A stretch of 64,000 nt of DNA from Phaeovulum veldkampii DSM 11550 (GCF_003034995.1 NZ_PZKF01000008.1:1-64000); one strand, 5' to 3'; positions 42,608 to 53,081 are shown, numbered from the stretch's first letter. The notes: generated by a model not told the origin, from the sequence alone. Program-made: numbers and translations.

Positions 42608-44512
42608 TTGGGTAACGCGCGCAATATCGCCTTCTGGGTCGTGCTGTTCCTGCTGATTCTGGCGCTGTTCAACCTGTTCAGCGGCGGGCAGGGCACGATG
42701 AACGCCCGCTCGGTCAGCTATTCCGATTTCATCGGCCGCGTGGACAGTGGCGAGGTGGCAAGCGTCACGCTTGATGGCGAACAGGTCGTGTTCCGCGGCA
42801 ATGACGGGGTGCAATATTCCACGGTCAAGCCGCAGACCGATGACATTACAGCCCGGCTGATCGACAACAAGGTCGAGGTCAAGGTCGAGCGTCAGGAACA
42901 GTCGGGCATCATGTCGGTGATCGGCGTGTGGCTGCCGTTCCTTGTGCTGATCGGGATCTGGATCTTCTTCATGAACCGGATGCAGGGCGGTGGCAAAGGC
43001 GGGGCAATGGGCTTTGGCAAAAGCCGCGCCAAGCTGCTGACCGAAAAGCATGGCCGCGTGACGTTTGACGATGTTGCGGGCATCGACGAGGCCAAGGAAG
43101 AGCTTGAAGAAATCGTCGAATTCCTGCGCAACCCGCAGAAATTCAGCCGCCTTGGCGGCAAGATCCCGAAGGGCGCTCTGCTGGTCGGCCCTCCGGGCAC
43201 CGGTAAAACGCTGCTGGCGCGCGCGATTGCGGGCGAGGCGGGCGTGCCGTTCTTCACCATCTCGGGGTCGGATTTCGTGGAAATGTTCGTTGGTGTTGGC
43301 GCATCGCGTGTGCGCGACATGTTCGAACAGGCGAAAAAGAACGCCCCCTGCATCGTCTTTATCGACGAGATCGACGCCGTGGGCCGGTCGCGCGGCGTGG
43401 GCATCGGCGGCGGCAATGACGAACGCGAACAGACGCTGAACCAGCTTCTGGTCGAAATGGACGGGTTCGAGGCGAATGAGGGCATCATTATCGTGGCCGC
43501 CACCAACCGCCGCGACGTGCTTGACCCCGCGCTGCTGCGTCCGGGCCGGTTTGACCGCCAGATCCATGTGCCGAACCCCGACATCAAGGGCCGCGAAAAG
43601 ATCCTGACCGTGCATGCCCGCAAGGTGCCGCAAGGCCCCGATGTGGACCTGCGCCTGATTGCGCGCGGCACGCCGGGCTTTTCGGGCGCCGATCTGGCCA
43701 ATCTGGTGAACGAGGCCGCTCTTTTGGCGGCCCGCATCGGTCGCCGCTTTGTGACCATGGAAGATTTCGAGAATGCCAAGGACAAGGTCATGCTGGGCGT
43801 TGAACGCCGCAGCATGGTGCTGACGCCCGAGCAGAAGGAAAAGACCGCCTATCACGAAGCAGGTCACGCCATCGTCGGCATGGCGCTGCCGAAATGCGAC
43901 CCGGTCTACAAGGCTACGATCATCCCGCGCGGCGGCGCGCTGGGCATGGTCGTCAGCCTGCCCGAGATGGACCGGCTGAACATGCACAAGGACGAGGCCA
44001 AGCAGCGCATCGCCATGACCATGGCCGGCAAGGCCGCCGAGATCATCAAGTATGGCGAAGAAGGCGTGTCGAACGGGCCTGCGGGCGACATCCAGCAGGC
44101 CAGCGCGCTGGCGCGCGCCATGGTGATGCGCTGGGGCATGTCCGACAAGGTGGGCTCGGTCGATTACGCCGAGGCACACGAGGGCTATTCCGGCAATACT
44201 GCGGGCTTTTCGGTGTCGGCCCATACCAAGGAACTGATCGAACAGGAGGTTAAAGACCTGATCGAGGAGGGCTATGTTCTGGCCCGCAAGTTACTGATCG
44301 AGAAATCCGAGGAATTCGAGCGTCTGGCCAAGGGCCTGCTGGAATATGAAACCCTGACCGGCGAGGAAATCCGCCGCGTTACCCGCGGCGAGACGCTGGG
44401 TGGTGACGATGCCGGCTCGACGCCCACGGGCTCGATCCCCTCGGTCACGGCGATTCCGCGGACCAAGCCCGCAGCGCCCAAGGGCGATGCGGCCCCCGAA
44501 CCCACCGTCTGA
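42608..44512 (+). CDS. ftsH: ATP-dependent zinc metalloprotease FtsH
   Basis: A 634-residue membrane AAA+ protease degrading misfolded membrane proteins and regulators. Two N-terminal helices (about 5-22, [18 protein letters not shown], and 101-122) flank a periplasmic domain. The AAA domain has Walker A GPPGTGKT at about 194-201, Walker [13 protein letters not shown] and the SRH block [14 protein letters not shown]; the protease domain has the zinc motif HEAGH at about 416. Start: TTG 42608 with GGAGG at 42596-42600, seven bases upstream; no ATG fits the conserved LGNARN beginning. Last gene of the tol-pal-tilS stretch. Confidence 0.95.
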   Translation: MGNARNIAFWVVLFLLILALFNLFSGGQGTMNARSVSYSDFIGRVDSGEVASVTLDGEQVVFRGNDGVQYSTVKPQTDDITARLIDNKVEVKVERQEQSGIMSVIGVWLPFLVLIGIWIFFMNRMQGGGKGGAMGFGKSRAKLLTEKHGRVTFDDVAGIDEAKEELEEIVEFLRNPQKFSRLGGKIPKGALLVGPPGTGKTLLARAIAGEAGVPFFTISGSDFVEMFVGVGASRVRDMFEQAKKNAPCIVFIDEIDAVGRSRGVGIGGGNDEREQTLNQLLVEMDGFEANEGIIIVAATNRRDVLDPALLRPGRFDRQIHVPNPDIKGREKILTVHARKVPQGPDVDLRLIARGTPGFSGADLANLVNEAALLAARIGRRFVTMEDFENAKDKVMLGVERRSMVLTPEQKEKTAYHEAGHAIVGMALPKCDPVYKATIIPRGGALGMVVSLPEMDRLNMHKDEAKQRIAMTMAGKAAEIIKYGEEGVSNGPAGDIQQASALARAMVMRWGMSDKVGSVDYAEAHEGYSGNTAGFSVSAHTKELIEQEVKDLIEEGYVLARKLLIEKSEEFERLAKGLLEYETLTGEEIRRVTRGETLGGDDAGSTPTGSIPSVTAIPRTKPAAPKGDAAPEPTV

Positions 44513-44524
44513 TCGGCCACAGCC

Positions 44525-45295
44525 ATGAGCGACTGGAGCCCCGAAACCTACTCCCGGTTTCGGGGCTTGCGTTTGCGCCCCGCGCTGGACCTGATCGCCC
44601 GGATCGGGGCGCTGCCGCCGGGGGATCTGGTCGATCTGGGTTGTGGCAATGGGGCGGTGGGGCCGGCGCTGCGCGCGCGCTTTGCCGGGCGGCGGCTGGT
44701 GGGCATCGACGCCTCGCCCGCGATGCTGGAGGCGGCGGCGGCAACCGGCGCCTATGACGCGCTGACCGGGGGCGATGTGGCGGGCTGGCAACCCGAAACC
44801 CCGCCCGCGCTGATCTTTTCCAACGCGCTGCTGCACTGGTTGCCTGACCATGCCGCGCTGCTGCACCGGCTGGCCGGGCTGCTGGTGCCGGGCGGTGTGC
44901 TGGCAGTGCAGATGCCACGCCAGCACAGCGCCCCCAGCCATCGTTTCCTGCGCGATTTCGCCGCTGAAATGTTCCCGGACCGTTTTGATTTCAGCCATTG
45001 GCAACCGCCGGTGGCGATGCCGGCCGATTATCACCGCATGCTGGCGCCGCTGGGGGCGGTCGATGTCTGGCAGACCGATTATGTTCAGCGGCTGGAGGCG
45101 AGCGCGGCGGGCCATCCGGTGCGCCGCTTTACCGAGGCGACCGCGATGCGACCGTTTCTCGACAAGATGACCGAGGCCGAGGCGGCCACCTTTGCCGCGC
45201 GCTATGACGCGGCGCTTGCAGCGGCCTATCCGGTGGAACAGGATGGCGGTGTGCTGTTCCCCTTCCGCCGTCTGTTCTTCACGCTGACGGTCTGA
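44525..45295 (+). CDS. SAM-dependent methyltransferase, trans-aconitate methyltransferase (Tam)-like
   Basis: A 256-residue class I methyltransferase. The opening WSPETYSRFRGLRLRPALDL and motif I VDLGCGNGAVGPALR (DLGCGNG 37-43), then ALLHWLPDHAALLHRLAGLL and VQMPRQHSAPSHRFLRD, are the pattern of Tam-like enzymes that methylate trans-aconitate to remove this inhibitor of aconitase. An aconitase gene is at the right end of the window, but not adjacent. Starts 12 bases after ftsH. Assignment of substrate is by similarity recalled, not proven. Confidence 0.82.
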   Translation: MSDWSPETYSRFRGLRLRPALDLIARIGALPPGDLVDLGCGNGAVGPALRARFAGRRLVGIDASPAMLEAAAATGAYDALTGGDVAGWQPETPPALIFSNALLHWLPDHAALLHRLAGLLVPGGVLAVQMPRQHSAPSHRFLRDFAAEMFPDRFDFSHWQPPVAMPADYHRMLAPLGAVDVWQTDYVQRLEASAAGHPVRRFTEATAMRPFLDKMTEAEAATFAARYDAALAAAYPVEQDGGVLFPFRRLFFTLTV

Positions 45296-45328
45296 TCGGG
45301 CGGCGCAGGACGAGGGAGAGCCGGAATT

Positions 45329-46996
45329 TTGCTGACAGACATCGAAATCGCGCGCGCCGCGAAAAAACGCCCGATTGCCGAGATCGGCGCGAAACTGGGC
45401 ATCCCCGAGGCGGCGCTGATCCCCTACGGGCGCGACAAGGCCAAGGTTGACCGCAGTTTCATTGCAGGGCTGGACGACCGGGCCGAGGGGCGGCTGATCC
45501 TGGTCACCGCGGTCAGCCCGACGCCCGCGGGCGAGGGCAAGACCACCACCACCGTGGGCCTGGGCGACGCGTTGGCGCGGATCGGCAAGCGCACGGCGAT
45601 CTGCATCCGCGAGGCAAGCCTTGGCCCCAACTTCGGCATGAAGGGGGGCGCTGCGGGGGGCGGGCTGTCACAGATCGTGCCGATGGAGGAGATGAACCTT
45701 CACTTCACCGGCGATTTCCACGCGATTACGGCGGCGCATAATCTGCTGGCGGCGATGATCGACAATCATATCCACTGGGGCAACGCGCTTGACCTGGACC
45801 CGCGGCGGATCACCTGGCGGCGGGTGATGGACATGAACGACCGCGCGCTGCGCGACATCGTGGTGGGGCTTGGTGGCCCGGCCAACGGCTATGCGCGCGA
45901 GACGGGTTTTGACATCACCGTGGCGTCAGAGGTGATGGCGATCTTGTGTCTCGCGCGCGATCTGGACGATCTGCAAGACCGGCTGGGCCGGATCGTGGTG
46001 GGCTATCGGCGCGACAAGACCGCGGTCACTTGCCGCGACCTCAAGGCCGATGGCGCGATGACGGTGTTGTTGCGCGAGGCGTTGCAGCCCAATCTGGTGC
46101 AGACGCTGGAAAACACCCCGGCCTTTGTTCATGGTGGGCCGTTTGCCAATATCGCGCATGGCTGCAATTCGGTCATGGCCACGGGCACGGCGCTGAAACT
46201 GGCCGATTATGTGGTGACCGAGGCGGGTTTTGGTGCTGATCTGGGGGCCGAGAAATTCTTTGACATCAAGTGTCGCAAGGCCGGGCTGAAGCCCGCGGCG
46301 GCGGTGATCGTGGCCACGGTGCGGGCGCTGAAGATGCATGGCGGTGTGGCGCGGGCCGATCTGGCGCGCGAAGATGTGGCGGCGCTGCGGGTGGGCTGTG
46401 CCAACCTTGGTCGCCATATCGAGAATGTGCGCGGCTTTGGCGTGCCGGTGGTGGTGGCGATCAACCATTTCGCCGCCGACACCCCGGCCGAGATCGCCGC
46501 GCTTCAGGCCTATGTGGCCGGGCAGGGCGCCGAGGCGATCTTGTGCGATCACTGGGCAAGGGGCGGCGCTGGCGCAGAGGATCTGGCCCGCCGCGTTGTG
46601 GCGCTGGCCGAAGCGGGTGCGCGTTTTGCCCCGCTTTACCCCGACGATCTGCCCCTGTGGGACAAGATCGAGACGATCGCACGGCGGATCTATCACGCGG
46701 GCGAGGTGGCGGCCGACCCGGCCGTGCGCGCCCAGCTTGCGGCCTTCGAGGCGGCGGGCCACGGTCCTCTTCCGGTCTGCATGGCAAAGACGCAATACAG
46801 CTTTTCCACTGACCCCGCGTTGCGGGGGGCGCCCTCGGGGCATGTGGTGCCGGTGCGCGAGGTGCGGCTGGCCGCAGGCGCGGGCTTTGTGGTCGCGATC
46901 TGCGGTGAGATCATGACCATGCCGGGCCTGCCACGGGTGCCCGCCGCCGAAAGCATCGGGCTGGATCAGGCCGGAAACGTCGTCGGGCTGTTCTGA
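45329..46996 (+). CDS. fhs: Formate-tetrahydrofolate ligase
   Basis: A 555-residue ATP-dependent ligase making 10-formyltetrahydrofolate. The P-loop is [18 protein letters not shown] at 65-82, and [20 protein letters not shown] and [20 protein letters not shown] are highly conserved family blocks. Length is typical. Start: TTG 45329 ([14 protein letters not shown]) after GAGGGAG; an ATG that would keep the conserved N-terminus does not exist. It heads a one-carbon set with folD downstream. Confidence 0.95.
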   Translation: MLTDIEIARAAKKRPIAEIGAKLGIPEAALIPYGRDKAKVDRSFIAGLDDRAEGRLILVTAVSPTPAGEGKTTTTVGLGDALARIGKRTAICIREASLGPNFGMKGGAAGGGLSQIVPMEEMNLHFTGDFHAITAAHNLLAAMIDNHIHWGNALDLDPRRITWRRVMDMNDRALRDIVVGLGGPANGYARETGFDITVASEVMAILCLARDLDDLQDRLGRIVVGYRRDKTAVTCRDLKADGAMTVLLREALQPNLVQTLENTPAFVHGGPFANIAHGCNSVMATGTALKLADYVVTEAGFGADLGAEKFFDIKCRKAGLKPAAAVIVATVRALKMHGGVARADLAREDVAALRVGCANLGRHIENVRGFGVPVVVAINHFAADTPAEIAALQAYVAGQGAEAILCDHWARGGAGAEDLARRVVALAEAGARFAPLYPDDLPLWDKIETIARRIYHAGEVAADPAVRAQLAAFEAAGHGPLPVCMAKTQYSFSTDPALRGAPSGHVVPVREVRLAAGAGFVVAICGEIMTMPGLPRVPAAESIGLDQAGNVVGLF

Positions 46997-47058
46997 TCGA
47001 CAGGGTTGAGATTGCCGCCGAAACCGGGCACAAGCGCGCCAACTAAAAGGGGGCGTTG

Positions 47059-47364
47059 ATGCGGGAACTCGACGGTATTTCCTCGATGGCCGAACTGCGC
47101 GCCGAGATCGACGCGCTGGATGCGCGGCTGGTTGCGGGCCTTGCCGCGCGCGCGCGTCTGATCGACCGGGCGATTGCGCTGAAACCGGCTGAGGGCCTGC
47201 CTGCCCGCATTGACGCACGGGTGGAAGACGTGGTTGCCAAGGTGCGCGCGCGGGCCATGGCCGAAGGGCTGGAGGCGGATCTGGTTGAAACGCTGTGGCG
47301 GCAGATCATCGACTGGTCGATCAAGCGCGAAGAGGCGGTTCTGGGAAAGGGAGAGGGCGCATGA
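47059..47364 (+). CDS. Chorismate mutase (AroQ class)
   Basis: A 101-residue all-helical AroQ-type chorismate mutase converting chorismate to prephenate. Pattern: [29 protein letters not shown] (helix 1 with the catalytic Arg), the K-x6-7-R segment [19 protein letters not shown], and [13 protein letters not shown] (helix 3). Start ATG 47059 after AAAAGGGGG; a TTG directly before it is possible. Its stop overlaps the folD ATG (ATGA). Sitting between two folate enzymes is odd metabolically, though I recall the same order in other Rhodobacteraceae. Confidence 0.9.
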   Translation: MRELDGISSMAELRAEIDALDARLVAGLAARARLIDRAIALKPAEGLPARIDARVEDVVAKVRARAMAEGLEADLVETLWRQIIDWSIKREEAVLGKGEGA

Positions 47365-48251
47365 GTGCCACGATCATTGACGGCAAGGCCTTTGCCGAAC
47401 GGCTGCGCGGCCGCGTGGCTGCCCATGTGACCCGGCTGAAGGACGGCCACGGCCTGACCCCCGGTCTGGCCGTGGTGCTGGTGGGCGAAGACCCGGCCAG
47501 CCAGGTCTATGTGCGCAACAAGGGCAAGCAGACGCAGGAAACCGGCATGGCCAGTTTCGAGCACAAGCTGCCCGCCGACACGACCGAGGCCGATTTGCTG
47601 GCGCTGATCGCGCGGCTGAATGCGGCGCCTGCGGTGCATGGCATTCTGGTGCAACTGCCGCTGCCCGCGCATCTGAACGCCGAACTGGTGATCAACGCCA
47701 TTGACCCGGCCAAGGATGTGGACGGGTTCCACATCTCGAATGTGGGGCTGTTGGGCACCGGGCAAAAGGCGATGGTGCCCTGTACCCCGCTGGGCTGCCT
47801 GATGCTGCTGCGCGACCATCTGGGCAGCCTGTCGGGGCTGGAGGCGGTGGTCGTGGGCCGGTCCAACATCGTGGGCAAACCGATGGCCCAATTGCTGCTG
47901 GGCGAGAGCTGCACCGTGACCATTGCCCATTCGCGGACCCGGACAATCGAGGCGGTGTGCCGGCGCGCCGACATTCTGGTGGCCGCCGTGGGCCGCCCCG
48001 AAATGATCACCGGCGACTGGATCAAGCCGGGCGCCACGGTGATCGACGTGGGCATCAACCGGGTCGAACGCGATGGCAAGATGCGGCTGGTGGGCGATGT
48101 CGATTTCGCCAGCGCGGTGGGCGTGGCGGGGGCAATCACCCCGGTGCCGGGCGGGGTGGGGCCGATGACCATCGCCTGCCTGCTGGCCAATACCGTCACC
48201 GCTGCCTGCCGCGCGCATGGCCTGGCAGAACCCGAAGGGCTGACGGCCTGA
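47361..48251 (+). CDS. folD: Bifunctional methylenetetrahydrofolate dehydrogenase / methenyltetrahydrofolate cyclohydrolase
   Basis: A 296-residue NADP-dependent enzyme interconverting 5,10-methylene-, methenyl- and 10-formyl-tetrahydrofolate. Signatures: [19 protein letters not shown] (active-site Tyr and Lys), [19 protein letters not shown] and [17 protein letters not shown] (nucleotide binding), then [16 protein letters not shown]. It acts downstream of Fhs in the same operon. Start overlaps the chorismate mutase stop. Confidence 0.96.
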   Translation: MSATIIDGKAFAERLRGRVAAHVTRLKDGHGLTPGLAVVLVGEDPASQVYVRNKGKQTQETGMASFEHKLPADTTEADLLALIARLNAAPAVHGILVQLPLPAHLNAELVINAIDPAKDVDGFHISNVGLLGTGQKAMVPCTPLGCLMLLRDHLGSLSGLEAVVVGRSNIVGKPMAQLLLGESCTVTIAHSRTRTIEAVCRRADILVAAVGRPEMITGDWIKPGATVIDVGINRVERDGKMRLVGDVDFASAVGVAGAITPVPGGVGPMTIACLLANTVTAACRAHGLAEPEGLTA

Positions 48252-48264
48252 TCCGCCGCCCCTG

Positions 48265-48699
48265 CTAGGCCAGGGGGCCGGGATCGACCGGCACCATGGT
48301 GCCCTGCAACACCGCGATCAGCTTGCGCGCGCCGTCTGGTGCCTCGGCCTCGACCTCGGCGGTGACCACGCTCAGCCGCCGCCCGGCCTTGACCACGCGG
48401 CCCCGCGCGATCAGCCGGCCCCCCGCGGCAGGTGCCAGAAGGTTGATCTTCATCTCGGCCGTCATCACCTCGGCCCCCGGCGCCATCAGCGTCAGCGCGG
48501 CATAGCCCGCCGCGGTGTCACCCAGCGCAAATGTCAGCCCGGCATGGCCCATGCCATGCTGCTGGCGTGCCAGCGGCAGGATCGGGGCTGCGATCTCGCA
48601 CAGGCCCGGCTCGATCCGCGTGATTGCGGCGCCGAATGTCTGCATCAGGGATTGTTGAGCAAAGCTGTTCGTGATGCGGTCGGCGCTGGTCGGTGTCAT
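48265..48699 (-). CDS. PaaI-family hot-dog thioesterase
   Basis: A 144-residue hot-dog-fold acyl-CoA thioesterase. The core RQQHGMGHAGLTFALGDTAAGYAAL at about 46-70 carries the HG-x-x-x-GG/D type active site of PaaI/YigI-like proteins, followed by MTAEMKINLLAPAAGG and RGRVVKAGRRLSVVTAEV strands. Substrate unknown. Start: ATG 48699 with AAAGGAGA a few bases upstream. Convergent with folD (13-base gap). Confidence 0.87.
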   Translation of the reverse strand: MTPTSADRITNSFAQQSLMQTFGAAITRIEPGLCEIAAPILPLARQQHGMGHAGLTFALGDTAAGYAALTLMAPGAEVMTAEMKINLLAPAAGGRLIARGRVVKAGRRLSVVTAEVEAEAPDGARKLIAVLQGTMVPVDPGPLA

Positions 48700-48796
48700 G
48701 CGGGTCTCCTTTGCAACGATTTTGCTCGCGGCGATGTAATGTTGGCAAGATCATTGCGCCGACAGTCGCAAACGCGTATCAAACCGTCGTATTTCA

Positions 48797-49723
48797 ATGA
48801 CGATGTCGGTGCTTATGTCACGATTTGTTGTGCGATGGCTGGCCCTGCTGCAGGCTCCGGCAGTGCCTGTCAGTTGGGCGGTGTTCTCGCTTCTGGGCAT
48901 TGTCGCTGGCCCTTTTGGCACGTTGGAGGGGCTTTCGGGTCCGCAGCGGCTGCTGTTCTGGCCCGTGGTCATCGGGGCGGGCATTGTCTTGTGCGCCGGG
49001 CTGCGAGTGATGGTGGTCGAGGTGTTTGGCTTGCGCGGCGATCTGGTCGGCGCGCCGGTTCTGGCAGTGCTGGCCGCGGTGGTCATGACGCCACCGCTTT
49101 ACGCAGCAACGGTCCAGTTCTTGCCTGAGTCGCAGGCGATGCGGCTGCATTGGGTCGAACTTGGTGGGCTGGTGTTTTTGTGCTCGATCAGCGTCAGCGC
49201 GATGCGTTATGCGCTGGCGCAGCAGCCGCGGGGGGCGGCGGCCAACCCGACGCCCGCCAGCCCGGCGCCCGCGGAGGTGGCCCCGCACAGCGCCGCGCCG
49301 CGGCTGATGGCACGGCTTGATCCGGCTTTGCGGGCGCCGCTGATCCGGCTGTCGGTGCGGGATCACTATGTTGATGTGGTGACAGGCGCCGGGCAGGCCA
49401 GCCTGTTGATGCGCTTTGCGGACGCGCTGGCTGAACTTGACGGGGTCTGCGGGCTGCGGGTGCATCGGTCGCACTGGGTTGCGCTGGATGCGGTGAGCAG
49501 AGCCGAGCGGCGCGCAGGCAAGGTGCAGGTGCGGCTGTGCGACGGCAGCGCGGTGCCGGTGTCGCGGCCCTATCAGCCCGACCTGATCGAGCGTGGCCTG
49601 CTGACGCCGGCTCAGCGCGGCATCGGTAGCGCCAGCGCGCGCGGCCCGGTCAGCACCGCCAGCGCCTCGGGGCGCATCAGCCGCGCCAGCGCCGGATCAG
49701 ACGACAGCAACCCGCCGGTATAG
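48797..49723 (+). CDS. Membrane protein with C-terminal LytTR DNA-binding domain
   Basis: A 308-residue protein: four membrane helices (about 16-38, 52-75, 83-104, 116-135), a short Ala/Pro linker, then a LytTR DNA-binding domain at about 180-275 (LIRLSVRDHYVDVVTGAG, VHRSHWVALDAVSRAERRAG, GSAVPVSRPYQPDLIE). This membrane-anchored LytTR layout is typical of alphaproteobacterial transcription factors that sense membrane or cofactor signals. The last 37 codons (112 bases) overlap the 3' end of pdeM on the other strand. ATG 48797 is used; ATG 48815 (MSRFVVRW) is an alternative. Targets unknown. Confidence 0.85.
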   Translation: MTMSVLMSRFVVRWLALLQAPAVPVSWAVFSLLGIVAGPFGTLEGLSGPQRLLFWPVVIGAGIVLCAGLRVMVVEVFGLRGDLVGAPVLAVLAAVVMTPPLYAATVQFLPESQAMRLHWVELGGLVFLCSISVSAMRYALAQQPRGAAANPTPASPAPAEVAPHSAAPRLMARLDPALRAPLIRLSVRDHYVDVVTGAGQASLLMRFADALAELDGVCGLRVHRSHWVALDAVSRAERRAGKVQVRLCDGSAVPVSRPYQPDLIERGLLTPAQRGIGSASARGPVSTASASGRISRASAGSDDSNPPV

Positions 49724-50259
49724 GCGCCAAAGGCGGGCAGGATCACCCGCGCCGCGTCGATCAGAAAGGCCGGGCGCGCGGGGCCGCGCCCGATCCGCGC
49801 CTTGGGGTGATAATGGCCCGACACTTCGCCTGACGTTCCCGGCTGCGCGATATGGCGCAAGGTCAGCGGCCCCAGCCGCAGTTCGGCCAGATGGCTGCCG
49901 CCCAGGGCCACCGGCCCCGGATCGTGGTTGCCCGCGATCCAGACCCAGCGCCGCCCGGCCATCAGGCGGGTCAGCCACAGCGCCTCGGGTTCGGGCAGGT
50001 CGGCAGCAGCCAGATCGTCGAAACTGTCGCCCAGGCAGATCACCTGCGCGGGGGCTGTCGCCGCGATCTCGGCATCCAGCCGCGCGAGCGTTTCGGCGGT
50101 GTCATAGGGCGGCAGCAGGGTGCCGCGCCGCGCAAGGCGGGCTGCTTTGCCAAAATGCAGGTCAGACACGATCAGCGCCCGTTCGGCGGCCAGCCACAGC
50201 GTGCCCGCCCCCCGCGCGATCAGCGCCGTGCCGTTCAGGTTGAAGGCGTGGCCGGTCAA
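49612..50259 (-). CDS. pdeM: Ligase-associated DNA damage response endonuclease PdeM (metallophosphoesterase)
   Basis: A 215-residue calcineurin-like phosphoesterase of the TIGR04123 type. Metal motifs are all present: SDLHFGKAARLARRG (from about 32), CLGDSFDD, WIAGNHDPGP and VSGHYHPKARIG. It belongs to a set found with an ATP-dependent DNA ligase, an exonuclease and a DEXH helicase; the helicase is at 53444. The start is a TTG at 50259 overlapping the polA stop, so it is coupled to polA. Its 3' end overlaps the LytTR gene. Confidence 0.88.
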   Translation of the reverse strand: MTGHAFNLNGTALIARGAGTLWLAAERALIVSDLHFGKAARLARRGTLLPPYDTAETLARLDAEIAATAPAQVICLGDSFDDLAAADLPEPEALWLTRLMAGRRWVWIAGNHDPGPVALGGSHLAELRLGPLTLRHIAQPGTSGEVSGHYHPKARIGRGPARPAFLIDAARVILPAFGAYTGGLLSSDPALARLMRPEALAVLTGPRALALPMPR

Positions 50260-53081
50260 TGCGCCTCGGCCCAGCTTGCGCCACGGCCCGCATCGACGAC
50301 CAGCGGCACCGACAGATGCACCACCGGATTGGCAGCGCCCTCCATCACCCGGCGGGCGATCGCGGTCAGCGCATCGGCGGCCCCTGTCTCGACCTCGAAG
50401 ATCAGCTCGTCATGCACCTGCAACAGCATCTTTGCGGGCAGATCGGCGATGGCCGCGGGCATCCGCACCATGGCGCGGCGGATGATGTCGGCGGCCGCGC
50501 CCTGGATCGGCGCGTTGATCGCCGCGCGCTTGGCAAAGCCCGCACCGGGGCCTTTGGCGTTGATCTCGGGCGTGTGTATCTTGCGGCCAAAGATCGTTTG
50601 CACGAAGCCATTGTCCTTTGCAAAGGCCACGGTGTCGTCCATGTAGCGGCGGATTCCGGGGAAGCGTTCGAAATAGCGGTCGATGAAGCCCTGCGCGTCG
50701 GCGCGCGGAATGCGCAAGTTGCGCGCCAGCCCAAAGCCCGAGATGCCATAGATCACGCCAAAGTTGATCGCCTTGGCCTGCCGCCGGATGTCGGGGGTCA
50801 TCTGGTCCAGCGGCACGTTGAACATTTCCGAGGCGGTCATCGCGTGAATGTCGATGCCCTTGCGGAACGCCTCTTTCAGTTCGGGGATGTCGGCCACATG
50901 GGCCAGAATGCGCAACTCGATCTGGCTGTAGTCAAGGCTGACCAGGGTCATGCCGGGGCCGGCCACGAACGCCTCGCGGATGCGGCGGCCCTCGTCACTG
51001 CGCACGGGTATGTTTTGCAGGTTCGGGTCGGTCGAGGACAGCCGCCCCGTCGCCGCCCCAGAGATGACGTAAGAGGTATGAACCCGCCCCGTTTCCGGGT
51101 TCTGGTGGCTCTGAAGCGCGTCGGTATAGGTTGATTTCAGCTTGGAAATCTGGCGCCAGTCCAGCACGCGGGCAGCCAGTTCGGCGGCCTTGGGGTGATC
51201 TTCCAGCGCGGCCACATCCTCCAGCACCTCGGCACCGGTGGCATAGGCGCCGGTCTTGCCCTTTTGGCCGCCGGGCACGCCCATCGTGTCGAACAGGATT
51301 TCGCCCAACTGCTTGGGGCTGCCCACGTTGAAGGGCTGGCCCGCCAGCGCCGCGATCTCGGCCTCCAGCCCCGCCATCTTTTGCGCAAAGGCATTCGACA
51401 TGCGCGCAAGTGCGGTCGGGTCGATCCGCACACCGGCCATTTCCATGTCGGCCAGCACCGGCACCAATGGGCGCTCCATCGTCTCGTAGACCGTGGTCAC
51501 GCGGGCGTGGGCAAGCTGCGGCTTGAACAGGTGCCACAACCGCAGCGTCACATCGGCATCTTCGGCGGCGTATTTCACCGCCTCGTCCACCGGCACCCGG
51601 TCAAAGGTGATGGCGGCCTTGCCGCCACCCAGCAGCGACTTGATCGGGATCGGGCTGTGGTTCAGGTAGCGGTCCGACAGATGGTCCATGCCATGCCCGT
51701 GCAGCCCCGCATGCATCGCGTAAGACAGCAGCATGGTGTCGTCAATCGGGGCCACGCGGATGCTGTGGCGGGCAAAAATCTTGAAGTCATACTTCATGTT
51801 CTGCCCGATCTTGAGGATGCTGTCATCCTCCAGCACCGGCTTCAGCAGCGCCAGCGCCTGATCCATCGGCATCTGGCCGGGAGCGAGGCTGGAGGAGCCG
51901 AACAGATCATCGCCTCCCGCCTTGTGGCCCAGCGGAATATAGGCCGCGCGCCCCGGCTCGATGCACAGCGACACGCCCACCAGATCGGCCTGCATCTCGT
52001 CCAGACTGGTGGTTTCGGTATCGACCGCCACCCAGCCCCGCGCGCGGGCCTGATCCAGCCAGCGCGTCAGCGTCTGTGCATCGCGGATGCAGGTGTAGTC
52101 GTCAGGACGAAAGGGCAGGGTCGCGGAGGCGGCAGGCGCCTCGGGTGTGCCTGCCGCCGTCGGCGCGGCGGCCTCGATCGGGGCCGGAACGGCAGTTCCG
52201 AACTTTTCCGCCACGCGGCGGGTCAGGGTGCGAAACTCCATCTGCGACAGGAAATCCATCAGCGCGGCGGGGTCTGGGTCTTTGACCTCCAGATCGTCCA
52301 GCCCGAACTCCAGCGGCGTGTTGGCATCCAGCGTCACGAGGCGCTTCGAGATGCGGATCAGATCGGCATTGTCCAGCAGCACCTGACGCCGCTTGGGCTG
52401 CCTGATTTCGTCGGCCCGCGCCAACAGGCTGTCAAGGTCGCCATATTCGTTGATCAACAGTGCAGCGGTCTTGATGCCGATGCCGGGGGCGCCGGGCACG
52501 TTATCGACCGAATCGCCCGCCAGCGCCTGCACGTCCACCACCCGGTCGGGGCCGACGCCGAATTTCTCGGCCACCTCGTCGGGGCCGATGCGCAGGCCCT
52601 TCATCGCATCCAGCATCTCGACCCCGCCACCCACAAGCTGCATCAGATCCTTGTCGGACGAGATGATGGTGACGCGCCCGCCCGCCTCGCGCGCTTGCCG
52701 CGCCAGGGTGGCGATGATGTCGTCAGCCTCGTAATCCTTGACCTCGATACAGGCGAGGTTGAAGGCCCGTGTCGCCTCGCGCGTCAGCGGGAATTGCGGG
52801 CGCAGGTCTTCGGGCAATTCGGGGCGGTTGGCCTTGTAGGCCGGGTAAATATCGTTGCGGAAGGTCTTGGAGCTGTGGTCGAAAATCACCGCAGCATGGG
52901 TCGGGGCATCGGTGCCCTTGGCATCCTCGATATATTTGAAGATCATGTTGGCAAAGCCTGCCACCGCGCCCACCGGCAGCCCGTCTGACTTGCGCGTCAG
53001 CGGAGGCAGGGCGTGATAGGCGCGGAAGATGAAGGCCGAGCCGTCGATCAGATGCAGATGGCAGCCGTTGCCAAAGGTCAT
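50256..53081 (-). CDS. polA: DNA polymerase I
   Basis: A 941-residue repair and Okazaki-fragment polymerase with three parts: an N-terminal 5'-3' exonuclease (HLIDGSAFIFRAYHALPPL, then DYEADDIIATLA), a 3'-5' exonuclease with an intact DxE motif (VAVDTETTSL at about 350), and a family A polymerase with motif A DYSQIELRILAHV, motif B RRQAKAINFGVIYG at about 763-777 and motif C QVHDELIFEV at about 887. The O-helix residue is Phe. Start: ATG 53081 behind GAGGGAGGGG; earlier in-frame Met codons look wrong. Its stop is shared with the pdeM start. Confidence 0.95.
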   Translation of the reverse strand: MTFGNGCHLHLIDGSAFIFRAYHALPPLTRKSDGLPVGAVAGFANMIFKYIEDAKGTDAPTHAAVIFDHSSKTFRNDIYPAYKANRPELPEDLRPQFPLTREATRAFNLACIEVKDYEADDIIATLARQAREAGGRVTIISSDKDLMQLVGGGVEMLDAMKGLRIGPDEVAEKFGVGPDRVVDVQALAGDSVDNVPGAPGIGIKTAALLINEYGDLDSLLARADEIRQPKRRQVLLDNADLIRISKRLVTLDANTPLEFGLDDLEVKDPDPAALMDFLSQMEFRTLTRRVAEKFGTAVPAPIEAAAPTAAGTPEAPAASATLPFRPDDYTCIRDAQTLTRWLDQARARGWVAVDTETTSLDEMQADLVGVSLCIEPGRAAYIPLGHKAGGDDLFGSSSLAPGQMPMDQALALLKPVLEDDSILKIGQNMKYDFKIFARHSIRVAPIDDTMLLSYAMHAGLHGHGMDHLSDRYLNHSPIPIKSLLGGGKAAITFDRVPVDEAVKYAAEDADVTLRLWHLFKPQLAHARVTTVYETMERPLVPVLADMEMAGVRIDPTALARMSNAFAQKMAGLEAEIAALAGQPFNVGSPKQLGEILFDTMGVPGGQKGKTGAYATGAEVLEDVAALEDHPKAAELAARVLDWRQISKLKSTYTDALQSHQNPETGRVHTSYVISGAATGRLSSTDPNLQNIPVRSDEGRRIREAFVAGPGMTLVSLDYSQIELRILAHVADIPELKEAFRKGIDIHAMTASEMFNVPLDQMTPDIRRQAKAINFGVIYGISGFGLARNLRIPRADAQGFIDRYFERFPGIRRYMDDTVAFAKDNGFVQTIFGRKIHTPEINAKGPGAGFAKRAAINAPIQGAAADIIRRAMVRMPAAIADLPAKMLLQVHDELIFEVETGAADALTAIARRVMEGAANPVVHLSVPLVVDAGRGASWAEAH

